Source: M1-B18 sp048264125 (GTDB lineage: Bacteria > Bacillota > Clostridia > Peptostreptococcales > Natronincolaceae). From it: DNA of 64,000 nt. Position 1 is the stretch's first letter. Each line of letters opens with the position of its first letter. Positions 1 through 9,127 of this stretch are shown here, in pieces. Under the pieces are notes generated by a model. The model saw only the letters and a program-made list of their open reading frames with translations, was not told where the DNA came from and searched no databases. Made by a program: the position numbers and the translations under genes. Location: positions 124,001 through 188,000 of the forward strand of contig JBLXDM010000005.1 of NCBI GenBank assembly GCA_048264125.1, in the 5' to 3' direction.

Positions 1-245
1 ACTTCATATTCCTCTTCAGGAGCTATAAGCGCTTCAATATCCTCTTCAAGCTCTTCTTCCTCAATAATGCCCTCAGTCTCCTCAAGGTCAGGAAGCTCCT
101 CTAATTCCTCCTTAGAATAGCCCTCCAGCTCCTTCAGTATCTCCTCTTCAGAAACCTCGCCTTCCTCCTGAAGCTCCTCAAGAATCTCTCCTTCTACCGC
201 TTCATCCTTTTTAAACCTATTGAAAATCTTCTTAAATACGGACAA
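1..245 (-). CDS. ftsY: FtsY, signal recognition particle receptor (N-terminal part, cut by window edge)
   Basis: Only the first 81 codons are present; the gene leaves the window on the left. A TTG start (243-245) follows a GGAGGG ribosome site six bases upstream. The visible protein has a short basic start (SVFKKIFNRFKK) followed by a very Glu-rich stretch, which fits the acidic A domain that precedes the NG GTPase domain in FtsY. FtsY docks SRP-bound ribosomes at the membrane. The smc stop codon lies inside its ribosome site, so the two genes are probably co-transcribed; smc-ftsY is a common Firmicutes order. The call rests on position and composition because the GTPase motifs are outside the window. 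Confidence 0.8.
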   Translation of the reverse strand, partial: MSVFKKIFNRFKKDEAVEGEILEELQEEGEVSEEEILKELEGYSKEELEELPDLEETEGIIEEEELEEDIEALIAPEEEYE

Positions 246-256
246 CTTATTCCCTC

Positions 257-3200
257 CTAGCTAGCTATTTCTTCGTTTTTATTGTCGGTTAGCTTGACGG
301 ATACCAGCTTGGATACCCCCTGCTCCTCCATTGTCACCCCATATAATACATCTGCTATTTCCATGGTTCCCTTTCTATGGGTAACTACTATAAACTGCGT
401 CGTCTCTGATAGCTCCTTCAAAAACTGGGCAAACCTTTGAACATTGGCATCATCCAGAGCCGCCTCAATCTCATCCAGTATACAGAAGGGGCTTGGCTTT
501 ACTAAAAGTATTGCAAATAATAGAGAAATCGCCGTCAGCGCCCTTTCGCCGCCGGATAGCAAGGAAAGATTTTGAAGCTTTTTACCCGGTGGCTGCGCTA
601 TGATATCAATACCACACTTTAGTATATCTTCGTTTTCCTCTAATATCAAATCAGCCCTTCCGCCGCCAAAAAGCTTAACAAAAACCTGATTGAAGTTTTC
701 CTTAATTATATGGAATTGTGCAAGGAACTGCTTTTGCATTGTTTTTTCCATTTCCTTAATGACATCCGTTAAGGATTCCTGGGCCTCATTCAGCTCCTGC
801 TGCTGCTGCTTAAGAAAATCATACCGCTCTCTGACCCGCTCATATTCGTCGATGGCCTCAAGGTTAATATTACCAAGCCCCTTTATTTCATCCTTATACT
901 TTTTAATGTCTCTATTTGCCTGTGGAATATCCTCGATTTCTGCCTTCATTTCTAAGGCACCATTATAGCTTAGCTCATAGTCCTCCCATAGCTTGCTGTA
1001 GAAGTTCTGCTGCTGTATTTCAGACCTTGTACGCTTTAAATCCAGCTTGTGCATGGCATCCTGCAGATGGTTAATCCCTCTATCCAGCTCCTCTGAAGCC
1101 CTCAGCTCCTCCGACTCCTCAGCCAGCAGCTGACCTTTTCTTTCCTTAATCTCCTTCAGCTTTAGCTCCAGGATTCCAGCTTCTTCAGTCAATTTGTTTA
1201 GCTCCTGCCGTGTATCAAGCAGAGCCTCCTTTAGCTGAAGATACTTTCCGCTGACCTCCTGAACCTCATTTCTCTTGGCTGCAATAGAGGCCTGATTCGC
1301 TCTCATGCCCTCTTTAAGCTGATTTATTTCCTGCTGCAGGGATTTTTTCTGCTCCATAACGGAGGCCAGCCGAACCTTATCCTGAGTCATTTCCCTGTTA
1401 AGGGAGTCCAGCCTTTGCTTCTCGACTTGTAAATCCCCCTGCATTTCAGCAATTATTTTCTGTGTATCAGAATTTTTGTTTTCCAATAGCTGTATTTCAT
1501 TTTCAAATATCGCTATCTTTTCTGAGGTCTCATGGTTTATATCCGCCAGCTGCTTTAGCTCGGCAGCCCCCTGTCGTAGCCGAGAATCCAGCTGCTGCTG
1601 CTCCAGCTGTGCCTGCTGCAGGCTATTTTTTAAGGTGACCTCCTGTATCCTGTAGTCCTGCTGCTGCTCCTTAAGCCTTGATATTTCAGCTAGGTCCTGA
1701 TCCTTGTCTGTCAAAAGCGCCATATGGATCTCCGACATTTTATTGTACTCATTGCTCATGCTGTCTATAGTGGCTATAAGCTCCTCTAGCTCACGTCTTC
1801 TGCCGAGAATACCGGAGGAGCTGTTGCCTGCATTAAACTGGCTTCCTCCTGTTAAGGAGCCTCCAATGTTGATGATATCTCCCTCCACTGTTACGATCTT
1901 CATACGATATTGCAGCCCTCTTGCCACCTCTATACCGATTTCCAGATTCGGAACGATTAACACCCTTCCCAGTAGATTGGAGAAAATATTATTGTATTTT
2001 GCATCGGCATCAATAACCGAAAGGGCTACCTCTACCGCTTTATATCTTTTTAAAATCTGCTGCTCCTCATGGCTGATGCCTCTGCTCTGCATTGAGGAAA
2101 TCGGTAATATGGTGATTCTCCCCAGATTATGCTTCTTCATATGCTGTATCAGCCTTTTGGCATCATTTTCGTCCTCACTTACTATGTTTTGTATAGACGA
2201 GCCTAGCGCCGTTTCAATCGCCAGCTCATAGCCCTTCGGCACCCTCAGCAAATCAGCAACAACACCATGAATTCCCTTACCTAGCTCTGTATTTCTCTGG
2301 CATGCCGAGAGGATATTTTTAACGCTTTTATTAAAGCCGTCATGCTCCCTCTCCATCTCCTCCAGCACATTTCTTCTGGATATCTTATGGTTAAGCTGCG
2401 CTTTGTATTGCTCCAGCTCCTTAAGAAGCTTTGCCAGCTGAATATCAATTTCCTTAATTTCATTATTCTTTCTTGCTTCATTCTCCTGAATCAGCTTTAT
2501 TGCACCTGACAATTCTGTTATCTGCTTGGTAAGCTCTTCTAGTGAAGCCTGATTAGTCCTTTTATTCTCCTCTAAGACATCGGAATCCCGCTTCAGCTGA
2601 TGAATTCTTTCCTCCATGGTCTTCAAAAGAGTCCTTAGACTATTCAGCTCGCTTTTCTTATCGGAAATTTCGTTTAAGGTCTCAATGATAAGGCTCTTAG
2701 AAGCCTCGACATCCCTTTCCTTATCCAAATTTACCCCTGCCATAGCATCATAGCTGATTAGCCTTTCCTTCAGCTGCTGCTCCACCGCCTCCAGCTCAGT
2801 ATTTATTGTCTCCACCTGCTGCTGCTTTTCCTGCTGCTGCTGAGAAAGCTGTAGCTCATAGGCCTCGAGTCTTTCTATTTCCTGCTTAAGCCGATCTATA
2901 TTCTCATTGTTATGGGTAATCTTCTCATTGCTTAAGCTATTTTGGCCTTCCTTCTCTTTAATTGCATTTTCCGTTTGATAATAATTATTTTGTACTATTC
3001 CAAACTCATCGTCACAGGAGTTTAAATTCCCTCTTATCAGCTGTAGCTTGCTGGTATGCTGCTGTTTCTTGCTCTGCTCCTCTTCTAGGGCTTCCTTCAG
3101 CTCCTCCAGCTGTAATAATATCAGCTTTAATTCATCCTCTATTTTATCGATTTCTCTAATAAATAGATTTACCTCCAGCCTTAAAAGCTTTGCCTTCAGC

Positions 3201-3850
3201 TCCTTATATCTTTGGGCCTTGGTGCTCTGCCTTCTTAAGGGCTCCAGCTGATTTTCCAGCTCATGTAATATATCCAGCACTCGGGAAAGATTGTCCTTTG
3301 TTGAGGTAAGCTTTTTTTCAGCCTCCTCCTTCCTGGTCCTGTATTTCACAATGCCTGCTGCCTCTTCAAATATCTGTCTTCTATCCTCCGGCTTATTGCT
3401 GAGAATTTCATCTATCTTACCCTGACCGATAATTGAATAGCCTTCCTTTCCAATTCCGGTATCCATCAGAAGCTCTCGTATGTCCTTCAGCCTGCAGGAG
3501 GATTTATTAAGGTAATATTCGCTCTCACCCGAACGATATACCCTTCTTGTAATGGTTACCTCTCCATAGTCCAACGGCATCATCTGGGAGGTATTATCGA
3601 AGGTAATTGACACCTCCGCCATTCCAACAGGCTTTCTTGAGGTGGTTCCGGCGAAAATGATATCCTCCATCTTGCTGCCTCTTAGGGTCTTGGGGCTCTG
3701 TTCCCCTAATACCCATCTTATAGAGTCAGAAATATTACTTTTACCACTACCATTAGGGCCTACCACGCTGGTAATCCCTTTTTGGTAATGCATTTCTATT
3801 TTATCTGCAAAGGATTTAAAACCTTGTATTTCAAGCCTTTTCAAAAACAA
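257..3850 (-). CDS. smc: SMC, chromosome segregation ATPase
   Basis: Core subunit of the bacterial condensin SMC-ScpAB, which loops and resolves newly replicated chromosomes. About 1197 residues, the usual length. The N-terminal head has Walker A GPNGSGKS at residues 31-38; then coiled coil, a hinge around residues 510-680 with Gly-rich GGSLTGGS, a second coiled coil, and the C-terminal head with signature LSGGE and Walker B CILDEIEAALDD. I chose the TTG at 3848-3850 because it gives MFLKRLEIQGFKSF, like Bacillus SMC, and has GAGGTGA five bases upstream; the in-frame GTG at 3857-3859 is part of that ribosome site. Downstream of rnc and the radical SAM gene, upstream of ftsY. Confidence 0.97.
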   Translation of the reverse strand: MFLKRLEIQGFKSFADKIEMHYQKGITSVVGPNGSGKSNISDSIRWVLGEQSPKTLRGSKMEDIIFAGTTSRKPVGMAEVSITFDNTSQMMPLDYGEVTITRRVYRSGESEYYLNKSSCRLKDIRELLMDTGIGKEGYSIIGQGKIDEILSNKPEDRRQIFEEAAGIVKYRTRKEEAEKKLTSTKDNLSRVLDILHELENQLEPLRRQSTKAQRYKELKAKLLRLEVNLFIREIDKIEDELKLILLQLEELKEALEEEQSKKQQHTSKLQLIRGNLNSCDDEFGIVQNNYYQTENAIKEKEGQNSLSNEKITHNNENIDRLKQEIERLEAYELQLSQQQQEKQQQVETINTELEAVEQQLKERLISYDAMAGVNLDKERDVEASKSLIIETLNEISDKKSELNSLRTLLKTMEERIHQLKRDSDVLEENKRTNQASLEELTKQITELSGAIKLIQENEARKNNEIKEIDIQLAKLLKELEQYKAQLNHKISRRNVLEEMEREHDGFNKSVKNILSACQRNTELGKGIHGVVADLLRVPKGYELAIETALGSSIQNIVSEDENDAKRLIQHMKKHNLGRITILPISSMQSRGISHEEQQILKRYKAVEVALSVIDADAKYNNIFSNLLGRVLIVPNLEIGIEVARGLQYRMKIVTVEGDIINIGGSLTGGSQFNAGNSSSGILGRRRELEELIATIDSMSNEYNKMSEIHMALLTDKDQDLAEISRLKEQQQDYRIQEVTLKNSLQQAQLEQQQLDSRLRQGAAELKQLADINHETSEKIAIFENEIQLLENKNSDTQKIIAEMQGDLQVEKQRLDSLNREMTQDKVRLASVMEQKKSLQQEINQLKEGMRANQASIAAKRNEVQEVSGKYLQLKEALLDTRQELNKLTEEAGILELKLKEIKERKGQLLAEESEELRASEELDRGINHLQDAMHKLDLKRTRSEIQQQNFYSKLWEDYELSYNGALEMKAEIEDIPQANRDIKKYKDEIKGLGNINLEAIDEYERVRERYDFLKQQQQELNEAQESLTDVIKEMEKTMQKQFLAQFHIIKENFNQVFVKLFGGGRADLILEENEDILKCGIDIIAQPPGKKLQNLSLLSGGERALTAISLLFAILLVKPSPFCILDEIEAALDDANVQRFAQFLKELSETTQFIVVTHRKGTMEIADVLYGVTMEEQGVSKLVSVKLTDNKNEEIAS

Positions 3851-3971
3851 AAAAATCACCTCGAAAAAAGTCGATATGTATCCTGATATATTTTAACACA
3901 AAGAGCGCTAGAACTCTATAGACCAAAAGTATTTATCCAGGGAAAAAACTCAAATCCGTCTGAAATTAAAT

Positions 3972-4997
3972 TCATCCCTCCACAACCTCCACCAGCACCC
4001 TGCCCTTTTCTACGATACTACTGGGCTTGATACTGATTTTAGATAGACTGTATGCCTCCTTAAAATACTCCTTGTTGGATTGCTTTAAGCCCGCCACTTT
4101 AGAGCATTCCCTATGGTTACAGGTAATTTTAAGTATTGAACCAGGTTTCGGCTCCAAGGGCTTAAGCTGCTGATCTATCAGCTCTCTGTAAATTTCAGCC
4201 TCCACCAGCTCCCTAAAGGCAGGATGATATGGCCCTGCAATGATGCTCTTGCCAAAGGCTATCTCGTCGGTGCTCTGAAGCCCCATTCGTATTATCGGTA
4301 TCTCAGCCTCCCGAAAGAGCTTTAATACCTCTACGCAGCAATCAACGGCCCTCTTCAGGGAAAAGGGCTGATATTTACCCTCTAGGTATAGCCTTTCAAG
4401 ATAGGTGTCCTTGATGACGATGGTGGGATAAACTCTAACAAAGTCGGGCTTTAGCCCCACCAGCTCCTCCGCCGTCCTTATAACCGTTGCCTCAGAATCC
4501 CCCAGAAGCCCCACCATCATTTGAAGCCCCAGCTTAAAGCTGAAATCCCTTATAAGGCTTACGGCTGTATAAACAGCCTTTTTGCTGTGACCCCTCTGAT
4601 TCAGCCTTAGAACCTCTGAATCCGTCGATTGTACCCCCAGCTCTATGATGGAGACTCCTAGGCTGTTAATATGCTGTAGTATTTTGGTAGATATGTAATC
4701 CGGTCTAGTTGATATTCTTATATCCTGTATAAGCCCCTCCTCCTTTGCCCTCAAAGCCGGCAGCAGCAGCTCCTGCTGTTTTTCCTTGCTTAGCCCAGTA
4801 AAGCTACCGCCGAAGAAGGCAACCTCCTTGTGGGATTCCGTTGCCGGCATGGTATTTAAATAATGCCGGATCATATCACTGACATCACTACCCGTAACAT
4901 CAGTAATTTCACCGGCAATTTTCTTTTGATTGCAAAAGCTGCAATCGTGAGGACAACCTATATGGGGTATAAAAATAGGTATAATCTTATTACTCAT
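3972..4997 (-). CDS. Radical SAM protein, Elp3/YhcC-like, of unknown substrate
   Basis: A 341-residue radical SAM enzyme. The cluster motif CX3CX2C is seen as CPHDCSFC near residues 15-22, followed by a GGSFTGL glycine-rich SAM segment. The fold and the IPIFIPHIGCPHDC start resemble the Elp3/YhcC-type group, which acts on nucleic acids in some members; the substrate here is not known. No acetyltransferase domain is present, so it is not a full Elp3. The start codon overlaps the rnc stop by 8 bases, which implies translational coupling inside the rnc-smc-ftsY operon. A gap of about 120 bp separates it from smc. Family sure, function open. Confidence 0.85.
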   Translation of the reverse strand: MSNKIIPIFIPHIGCPHDCSFCNQKKIAGEITDVTGSDVSDMIRHYLNTMPATESHKEVAFFGGSFTGLSKEKQQELLLPALRAKEEGLIQDIRISTRPDYISTKILQHINSLGVSIIELGVQSTDSEVLRLNQRGHSKKAVYTAVSLIRDFSFKLGLQMMVGLLGDSEATVIRTAEELVGLKPDFVRVYPTIVIKDTYLERLYLEGKYQPFSLKRAVDCCVEVLKLFREAEIPIIRMGLQSTDEIAFGKSIIAGPYHPAFRELVEAEIYRELIDQQLKPLEPKPGSILKITCNHRECSKVAGLKQSNKEYFKEAYSLSKISIKPSSIVEKGRVLVEVVEG

Positions 4998-5709
4998 ATA
5001 TCTCCCTTACCTTTTCAATAGCTATCTGAGCGGCATTCTGCTCAGCCAGCTTCTTGCTCTTACCTTCTCCGCTTCCCAGCGTCTCGGTATTTACAACAAC
5101 CTCAACACAGAAGGTTTTATCATGATCCGGTCCGGTCTCCTTAACCACCTGATAAACTATCTTATCAGTGGTTTTACTCTGCAAAAGCTCCTGAAGCTGA
5201 GTTTTATAATCCTTAAAAAAGCTCCCTGAGCAGGCCAGCTCCATAACATCCGTCATCCTATTCAGGACAAAATTCCGCACCACCTCGAGGCCTCCGTCTA
5301 TGTACATTGAACCCAAAAGCGCCTCAAAGGCATCTGCCAATATTGAGCTCCTAGTCCTTCCGCCGGTGAGCTCCTCTCCCTTGCCCAGCATAAGAAATCT
5401 CCCAAGATTAATTGCCCTTGCCTTTGCAGCCAGAGCCGGCTCACACACCACATTAGCCCTAACCTTGGTCAGCTCACCCTCTGGCAAACTCTTAAATCTT
5501 GTAAAAATATAGTCGCTTACTATTAGACTTAAAACTGAATCCCCAAGGAATTCAAGCCTTTCATTGTGACTGAGCCTTTTGTTCCTTGACTCATTTGCAT
5601 ATGAGCTATGGGTTAGGGCTTCATTTAAAAGCATGGCATTGTTATAGCTGTAGCCAATTTCCCCCTGCAGCTCCGTCAGCAGCATCTCTCGATTTTTTGA
5701 AATCGTCAT
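4990..5709 (-). CDS. rnc: Ribonuclease III
   Basis: Cleaves double-stranded RNA, including 30S rRNA precursors and some mRNAs. The catalytic signature NERLEFLGD is at residues 49-57 (acidic E and D residues bind Mg), with a second acidic cluster DAFEALLGSMY; the C-terminal third is a double-stranded RNA binding domain starting at DYKTQLQELLQ and ending with a lysine-rich KKLAEQNAAQIA helix. 239 residues, normal length. An upstream in-frame TTG at 5728-5730 exists, but the ATG at 5707-5709 has GGAG nine bases upstream and gives the usual length. First gene of the operon that continues through smc to ftsY. Confidence 0.96.
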   Translation of the reverse strand: MTISKNREMLLTELQGEIGYSYNNAMLLNEALTHSSYANESRNKRLSHNERLEFLGDSVLSLIVSDYIFTRFKSLPEGELTKVRANVVCEPALAAKARAINLGRFLMLGKGEELTGGRTRSSILADAFEALLGSMYIDGGLEVVRNFVLNRMTDVMELACSGSFFKDYKTQLQELLQSKTTDKIVYQVVKETGPDHDKTFCVEVVVNTETLGSGEGKSKKLAEQNAAQIAIEKVREIYE

Positions 5710-5805
5710 TATTTCACACTCCAAAGCCAATCCATGTCAGACCTTAAAAGCTAAAGTCCATGGTTATTTTTTATTATAAGTCTAATATACTATATTCTCT
5801 CCCCT

Positions 5806-5849
5806 AAAAAAATAATTATAGGAAAAAAATTTCCTATAATTATTTTTTT
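5806..5849. terminator. Strong hairpin ending the fab operon
   Basis: A perfect 20-bp inverted repeat, 5806-5825 against 5830-5849, with a 4-base loop of A. It has an A-run on one side and seven T on the other, so it can act as a Rho-independent terminator on either strand. On the minus strand it lies just after fabF (stop at 5876) and before rnc, separating the fatty-acid operon from the rnc-smc operon. Confidence 0.85.
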
Positions 5850-5875
5850 GTTATATTTTTTTAAGTAATTCTTAG

Positions 5876-7114
5876 CTATTCGTACTTTTTTAGAACAATT
5901 GTTGCATTGTGACCACCGAAGCCGAGGGAATTGGATAATGCATAATCCACAGCTCTTTCCCTGTATTGGTTCGGTACATAATCCAGATCCAGCTCTGGAT
6001 CAGGATTCTCTAGATTTATTGTAGGAGGTATTTTACCCTCCCTTATGGCCATTATACAAGCTATAGCCTCGATGCTGCCGGCAGCTCCCAGAAGATGCCC
6101 CGTCATGGATTTTGTTGAGCTGATTGCCAGCTCATGGGCGTGCTCCTTAAATACAGATTTGATCGCCATTGTTTCAAACCTATCATTGTAAGGCGTACTG
6201 GTGCCATGGGCATTGATATAATCAATTTCTCCATAGCTGATGCCTGCATCCCTAAGGGCATTAAGCATCGATCTGGCGGCTCCTTCACCATCCGGTGACG
6301 GTGAGGTAATATGGTAGGCATCTGCACTCATGCCATATCCTGCCACCTCAGCATATATATGGGCCCCTCTTTTAAGGGCATGCTCTAAATCCTCCAGCAG
6401 CAGTATTCCTGCGCCTTCTCCCATTACAAAGCCGTCACGGTTTGAATCAAAGGGTCTGCTGGCTTTTTGTGGCTCATCATTATTTGTAGACATAGCCTTC
6501 ATGGAACAGAAGCCCGCTATCGATAATGGGGTAATTGAAGCCTCCATCCCGCCAGTTATCATTAAATCAGCATCACCTCTTTGGATGATCTTAAAGGCCT
6601 CACCAATCGCATTTGTAGAGGATGCACAAGCGGTTACCACTGTAGTATTCGGCCCCTTAGCCCCTAGGGCTATTGAAACATAGCCTGCCCCTAGGTTTGA
6701 AATCATCATTGGTATAAAGAAGGGACTTACCCTCTTCGCACCCTTTTCCATAAGCTTACTATGCTGCTCCTCAAGGGTTCCTATTCCACCGATACCTGAA
6801 CCTAGAACCACCCCGAAGCGCTCTGAGTCGATTTCCTGAAGCTTTAGCTCAGCATCCTTCACAGCCATTTGTGAGGCTGCAACCGCCAATTGAGTGAATC
6901 TATCCATTTTTTTTACTTCTTTTTTGTCTATATAATCCTCGGGGACAAAATCCTTTACCTCGCCTGCAATTTTGGTAGGATAATCAGTGGTGTCGAACCT
7001 TGTGATATAATCTATCCCAGATTTCCCCTCCAGCAATGCCTTCCAAAAATTATCCAGTCCAGTTCCTATTGGCGTTATACAGCCTAAGCCCGTAACAACA
7101 ACTCGTCTTTTCAT
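5876..7114 (-). CDS. fabF: 3-oxoacyl-ACP synthase II (KAS II)
   Basis: Elongating condensing enzyme of type II fatty-acid synthesis: joins acyl-ACP and malonyl-ACP with loss of CO2. 412 residues. The full catalytic triad is visible: Cys163 in VVTACASS, His303 in NAHGTSTP and His340 in KSMTGHLLGAAG. GGGAGGT lies eight bases before the ATG. Last gene of the fab operon; acpP, whose product it loads, is immediately upstream (gap 42 bp), and a strong terminator follows. Confidence 0.98.
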   Translation of the reverse strand: MKRRVVVTGLGCITPIGTGLDNFWKALLEGKSGIDYITRFDTTDYPTKIAGEVKDFVPEDYIDKKEVKKMDRFTQLAVAASQMAVKDAELKLQEIDSERFGVVLGSGIGGIGTLEEQHSKLMEKGAKRVSPFFIPMMISNLGAGYVSIALGAKGPNTTVVTACASSTNAIGEAFKIIQRGDADLMITGGMEASITPLSIAGFCSMKAMSTNNDEPQKASRPFDSNRDGFVMGEGAGILLLEDLEHALKRGAHIYAEVAGYGMSADAYHITSPSPDGEGAARSMLNALRDAGISYGEIDYINAHGTSTPYNDRFETMAIKSVFKEHAHELAISSTKSMTGHLLGAAGSIEAIACIMAIREGKIPPTINLENPDPELDLDYVPNQYRERAVDYALSNSLGFGGHNATIVLKKYE

Positions 7115-7156
7115 TCCATTGACCTCCCTCGTCTTAAAGGAATCATCCCTTAAGCA

Positions 7157-7387
7157 CTATTGATGTGCTTCTACGTATTTTACGATATCGCCAATATTTT
7201 TAAACTTTTCAGCCTCATCGTCGGGTATTTCCACACTAAATTCGTCCTCTATAGCCATTATAATCTCCACTGCATCCAGTGAATCCGCCTCTAAATCCCC
7301 CATTAATGAGGTCTGAGGTGTAACCCCCGATACATCATCTAAACCTAATTGCTCACCTATAATTTTAACAACCTTTTCAAATAACAT
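7157..7387 (-). CDS. acpP: Acyl carrier protein
   Basis: Small acidic carrier (76 residues) that holds growing acyl chains on a 4'-phosphopantetheine arm. The attachment serine is Ser36 in EADSLDAVE. Highly acidic, four-helix pattern, typical length. It lies between fabG and fabF, as in many Firmicutes. Its role is to hand substrates to every enzyme encoded around it and to the PlsX acyltransferase. Confidence 0.98.
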   Translation of the reverse strand: MLFEKVVKIIGEQLGLDDVSGVTPQTSLMGDLEADSLDAVEIIMAIEDEFSVEIPDDEAEKFKNIGDIVKYVEAHQ

Positions 7388-7422
7388 TTTTATTTCCTCC
7401 TCGATTTTAGTTTTTTTTTATA

Positions 7423-8166
7423 TTACATTGCCATACCGCCATCCACCTGTATAACCTGACCAGTTATATAGTTGGAGGCATCGCTGCTTAAAAATACGAC
7501 CAAATTTGCAATATCCTCAGGCTTACCATATCGCTTTAATGGGATATGCTTCAGCATTTCATCCTTTACCGTATCGGATAGAACAGCCGTCATATCCGTA
7601 TCAATAAATCCGGGAGCAATTGCATTTACACATATGTTTTTGCCCGCCAGCTCCTTGGCTATTGATTTTGTGAAGCCAATAACCCCTGCCTTAGATGCAC
7701 AGTAGTTTGCCTGACCGGCATTTCCCATCACGCCTACCACTGAGGATATATTAATGATTTTACCGAATTTTTGCTTTATCATTTTTCTTGTAACAGCCTT
7801 TGTGCAAAGGAATACACCCTTTAGGTTTACGTCCATAACCTGGTCCCATTCCTCCTCCTTCATCCGGATGAAGAGATTATCCTTGGTTATTCCTGCATTG
7901 TTAACCAAAATGTCTACGCCATCAAAAACCGCCTCGATTTTCTCCAGCATATCCTTTACATCCTCCTGCGAAGCTACATTCCCCTTTACTGCAAGGCCCT
8001 TAACCCCCAAGGCCTCTATTTCCTGAATAACCGCTTCTGCCGCTGTAGGATTGCTGGAATAGTTAATAATGACATTTGCCCCCTCCTTAGCCAAGGCTAA
8101 GGCTATAGACCTTCCAATTCCTCTGGACCCACCGGTTACCAAAGCATTTTTTCCATTTAATTTCAA
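7423..8166 (-). CDS. fabG: 3-oxoacyl-ACP reductase
   Basis: NADPH-dependent short-chain dehydrogenase that reduces 3-ketoacyl-ACP, the first reduction of each elongation cycle. 247 residues. Cofactor motif TGGSRGIG at residues 11-18, NNAG at 89-92, catalytic Ser in NISS and YxxxK (Tyr155, Lys159) are all intact. The start is a TTG, preceded by GGAGGGA. Eleven bases separate it from fabD. Confidence 0.97.
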   Translation of the reverse strand: MKLNGKNALVTGGSRGIGRSIALALAKEGANVIINYSSNPTAAEAVIQEIEALGVKGLAVKGNVASQEDVKDMLEKIEAVFDGVDILVNNAGITKDNLFIRMKEEEWDQVMDVNLKGVFLCTKAVTRKMIKQKFGKIINISSVVGVMGNAGQANYCASKAGVIGFTKSIAKELAGKNICVNAIAPGFIDTDMTAVLSDTVKDEMLKHIPLKRYGKPEDIANLVVFLSSDASNYITGQVIQVDGGMAM

Positions 8167-8177
8167 ATTAATCCCTC

Positions 8178-9122
8178 CTACCTTAATCCATCTATTAAAG
8201 CTCTAAAGGTCTCCATATTTTCAACATTTTGAATTTCAACCTTTTTATTTGCATTCTTAGCAATTCTTTTGATAAAGGAGGACAGCGTTTTTCCAGGACC
8301 AATTTCGATGAAGCGTTCAACGCCATTTTCCAGCATAAGCTCCACTGAATCCTCCCATAAAACTGAGCTGCTGACCTGCTCCACTAGAGCTGTGACGATA
8401 TTATCAGCATTTTCCAGTATCCTTGCGTTATAATTTGCTACCACCTGGATTTTGGGTGCATTAATGCTATAATTCATTAGCTCCTCCCTCAGCCTATCCC
8501 CAGCAGGCTTCAGAAGACTGCAATGAAAGGGTGCGCTTACGGGTAAAATCACTGCTTTTTTTGCTCCAAGCTCTAGGGCTTTTGAAACCGCCGGCTGCAG
8601 GGCCTTAATTTCTCCTGATAGCACTATTTGACCGGGACTATTAAAGTTTGCTGCCTCAACTATTCCAAATTCGCTGCCGAAGGCTAAGCAGTCAGCTACC
8701 TGTGGTCTATCAAGGCCTAAAAGTGCAGCCATTGAGCCCACACCTATAGGGACTGCCTCCTGCATAAATTTCCCTCGTTTGCTTACTATCCTCACTGCAT
8801 CGCTGAATTTGATGGCTTCTGCCTTAACAAGGGCACCATATTCCCCCAGGCTTAAGCCTGCAGTCATTTGGCACTCAAAGCCCTCCGCCTCCAGAACCCT
8901 CATTATAGCAATACTTGTAGTTAATAATGCAGGCTGCGTATTTTCCGTTTTTATAAGCTCCTCTTCAGGGCCTTCAAAGCAAAGCCTTCTCATATCATAG
9001 TTTAAAAAGTCACTTGCCTCCTCAAAGACCTGCCTAGCTATTGAAAATTCCTCTACAAATTCCTGACCCATTCCAACATACTGGGCTCCCTGCCCAGGGA
9101 ATACAAAGGCTGTTTTACTCAT
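8178..9122 (-). CDS. fabD: Malonyl-CoA:ACP transacylase
   Basis: Moves malonyl groups from CoA to ACP to supply the elongation cycle. 314 residues. Nucleophile Ser91 in the GLSLGEY elbow, N-terminal oxyanion motif FPGQGAQ, and active-site His in APFHCSLL near residue 200. AAGGAGG precedes the ATG. Five bases downstream of fabK and tightly packed with fabG, so co-expressed with both. Confidence 0.97.
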   Translation of the reverse strand: MSKTAFVFPGQGAQYVGMGQEFVEEFSIARQVFEEASDFLNYDMRRLCFEGPEEELIKTENTQPALLTTSIAIMRVLEAEGFECQMTAGLSLGEYGALVKAEAIKFSDAVRIVSKRGKFMQEAVPIGVGSMAALLGLDRPQVADCLAFGSEFGIVEAANFNSPGQIVLSGEIKALQPAVSKALELGAKKAVILPVSAPFHCSLLKPAGDRLREELMNYSINAPKIQVVANYNARILENADNIVTALVEQVSSSVLWEDSVELMLENGVERFIEIGPGKTLSSFIKRIAKNANKKVEIQNVENMETFRALIDGLR

Positions 9123-9127
9123 AAATG

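Noticed and set aside
790..1660. Runs of CTGCTG-type triplets, considered as a repeat array
   Set aside because: They encode Gln/Gln-Leu runs of the SMC coiled coils; a coding effect, not a separate repeat element.
1704..2231. 175-codon plus-strand open frame inside smc
   Set aside because: Antisense shadow of a conserved coding region, rich in Ser/Leu from complement of Glu/Lys codons, no ribosome site.
3860..3971. Possible smc promoter (TAAAAT at 3890-3895)
   Set aside because: No acceptable -35 within 16-18 bases; smc is probably read from the rnc transcript.
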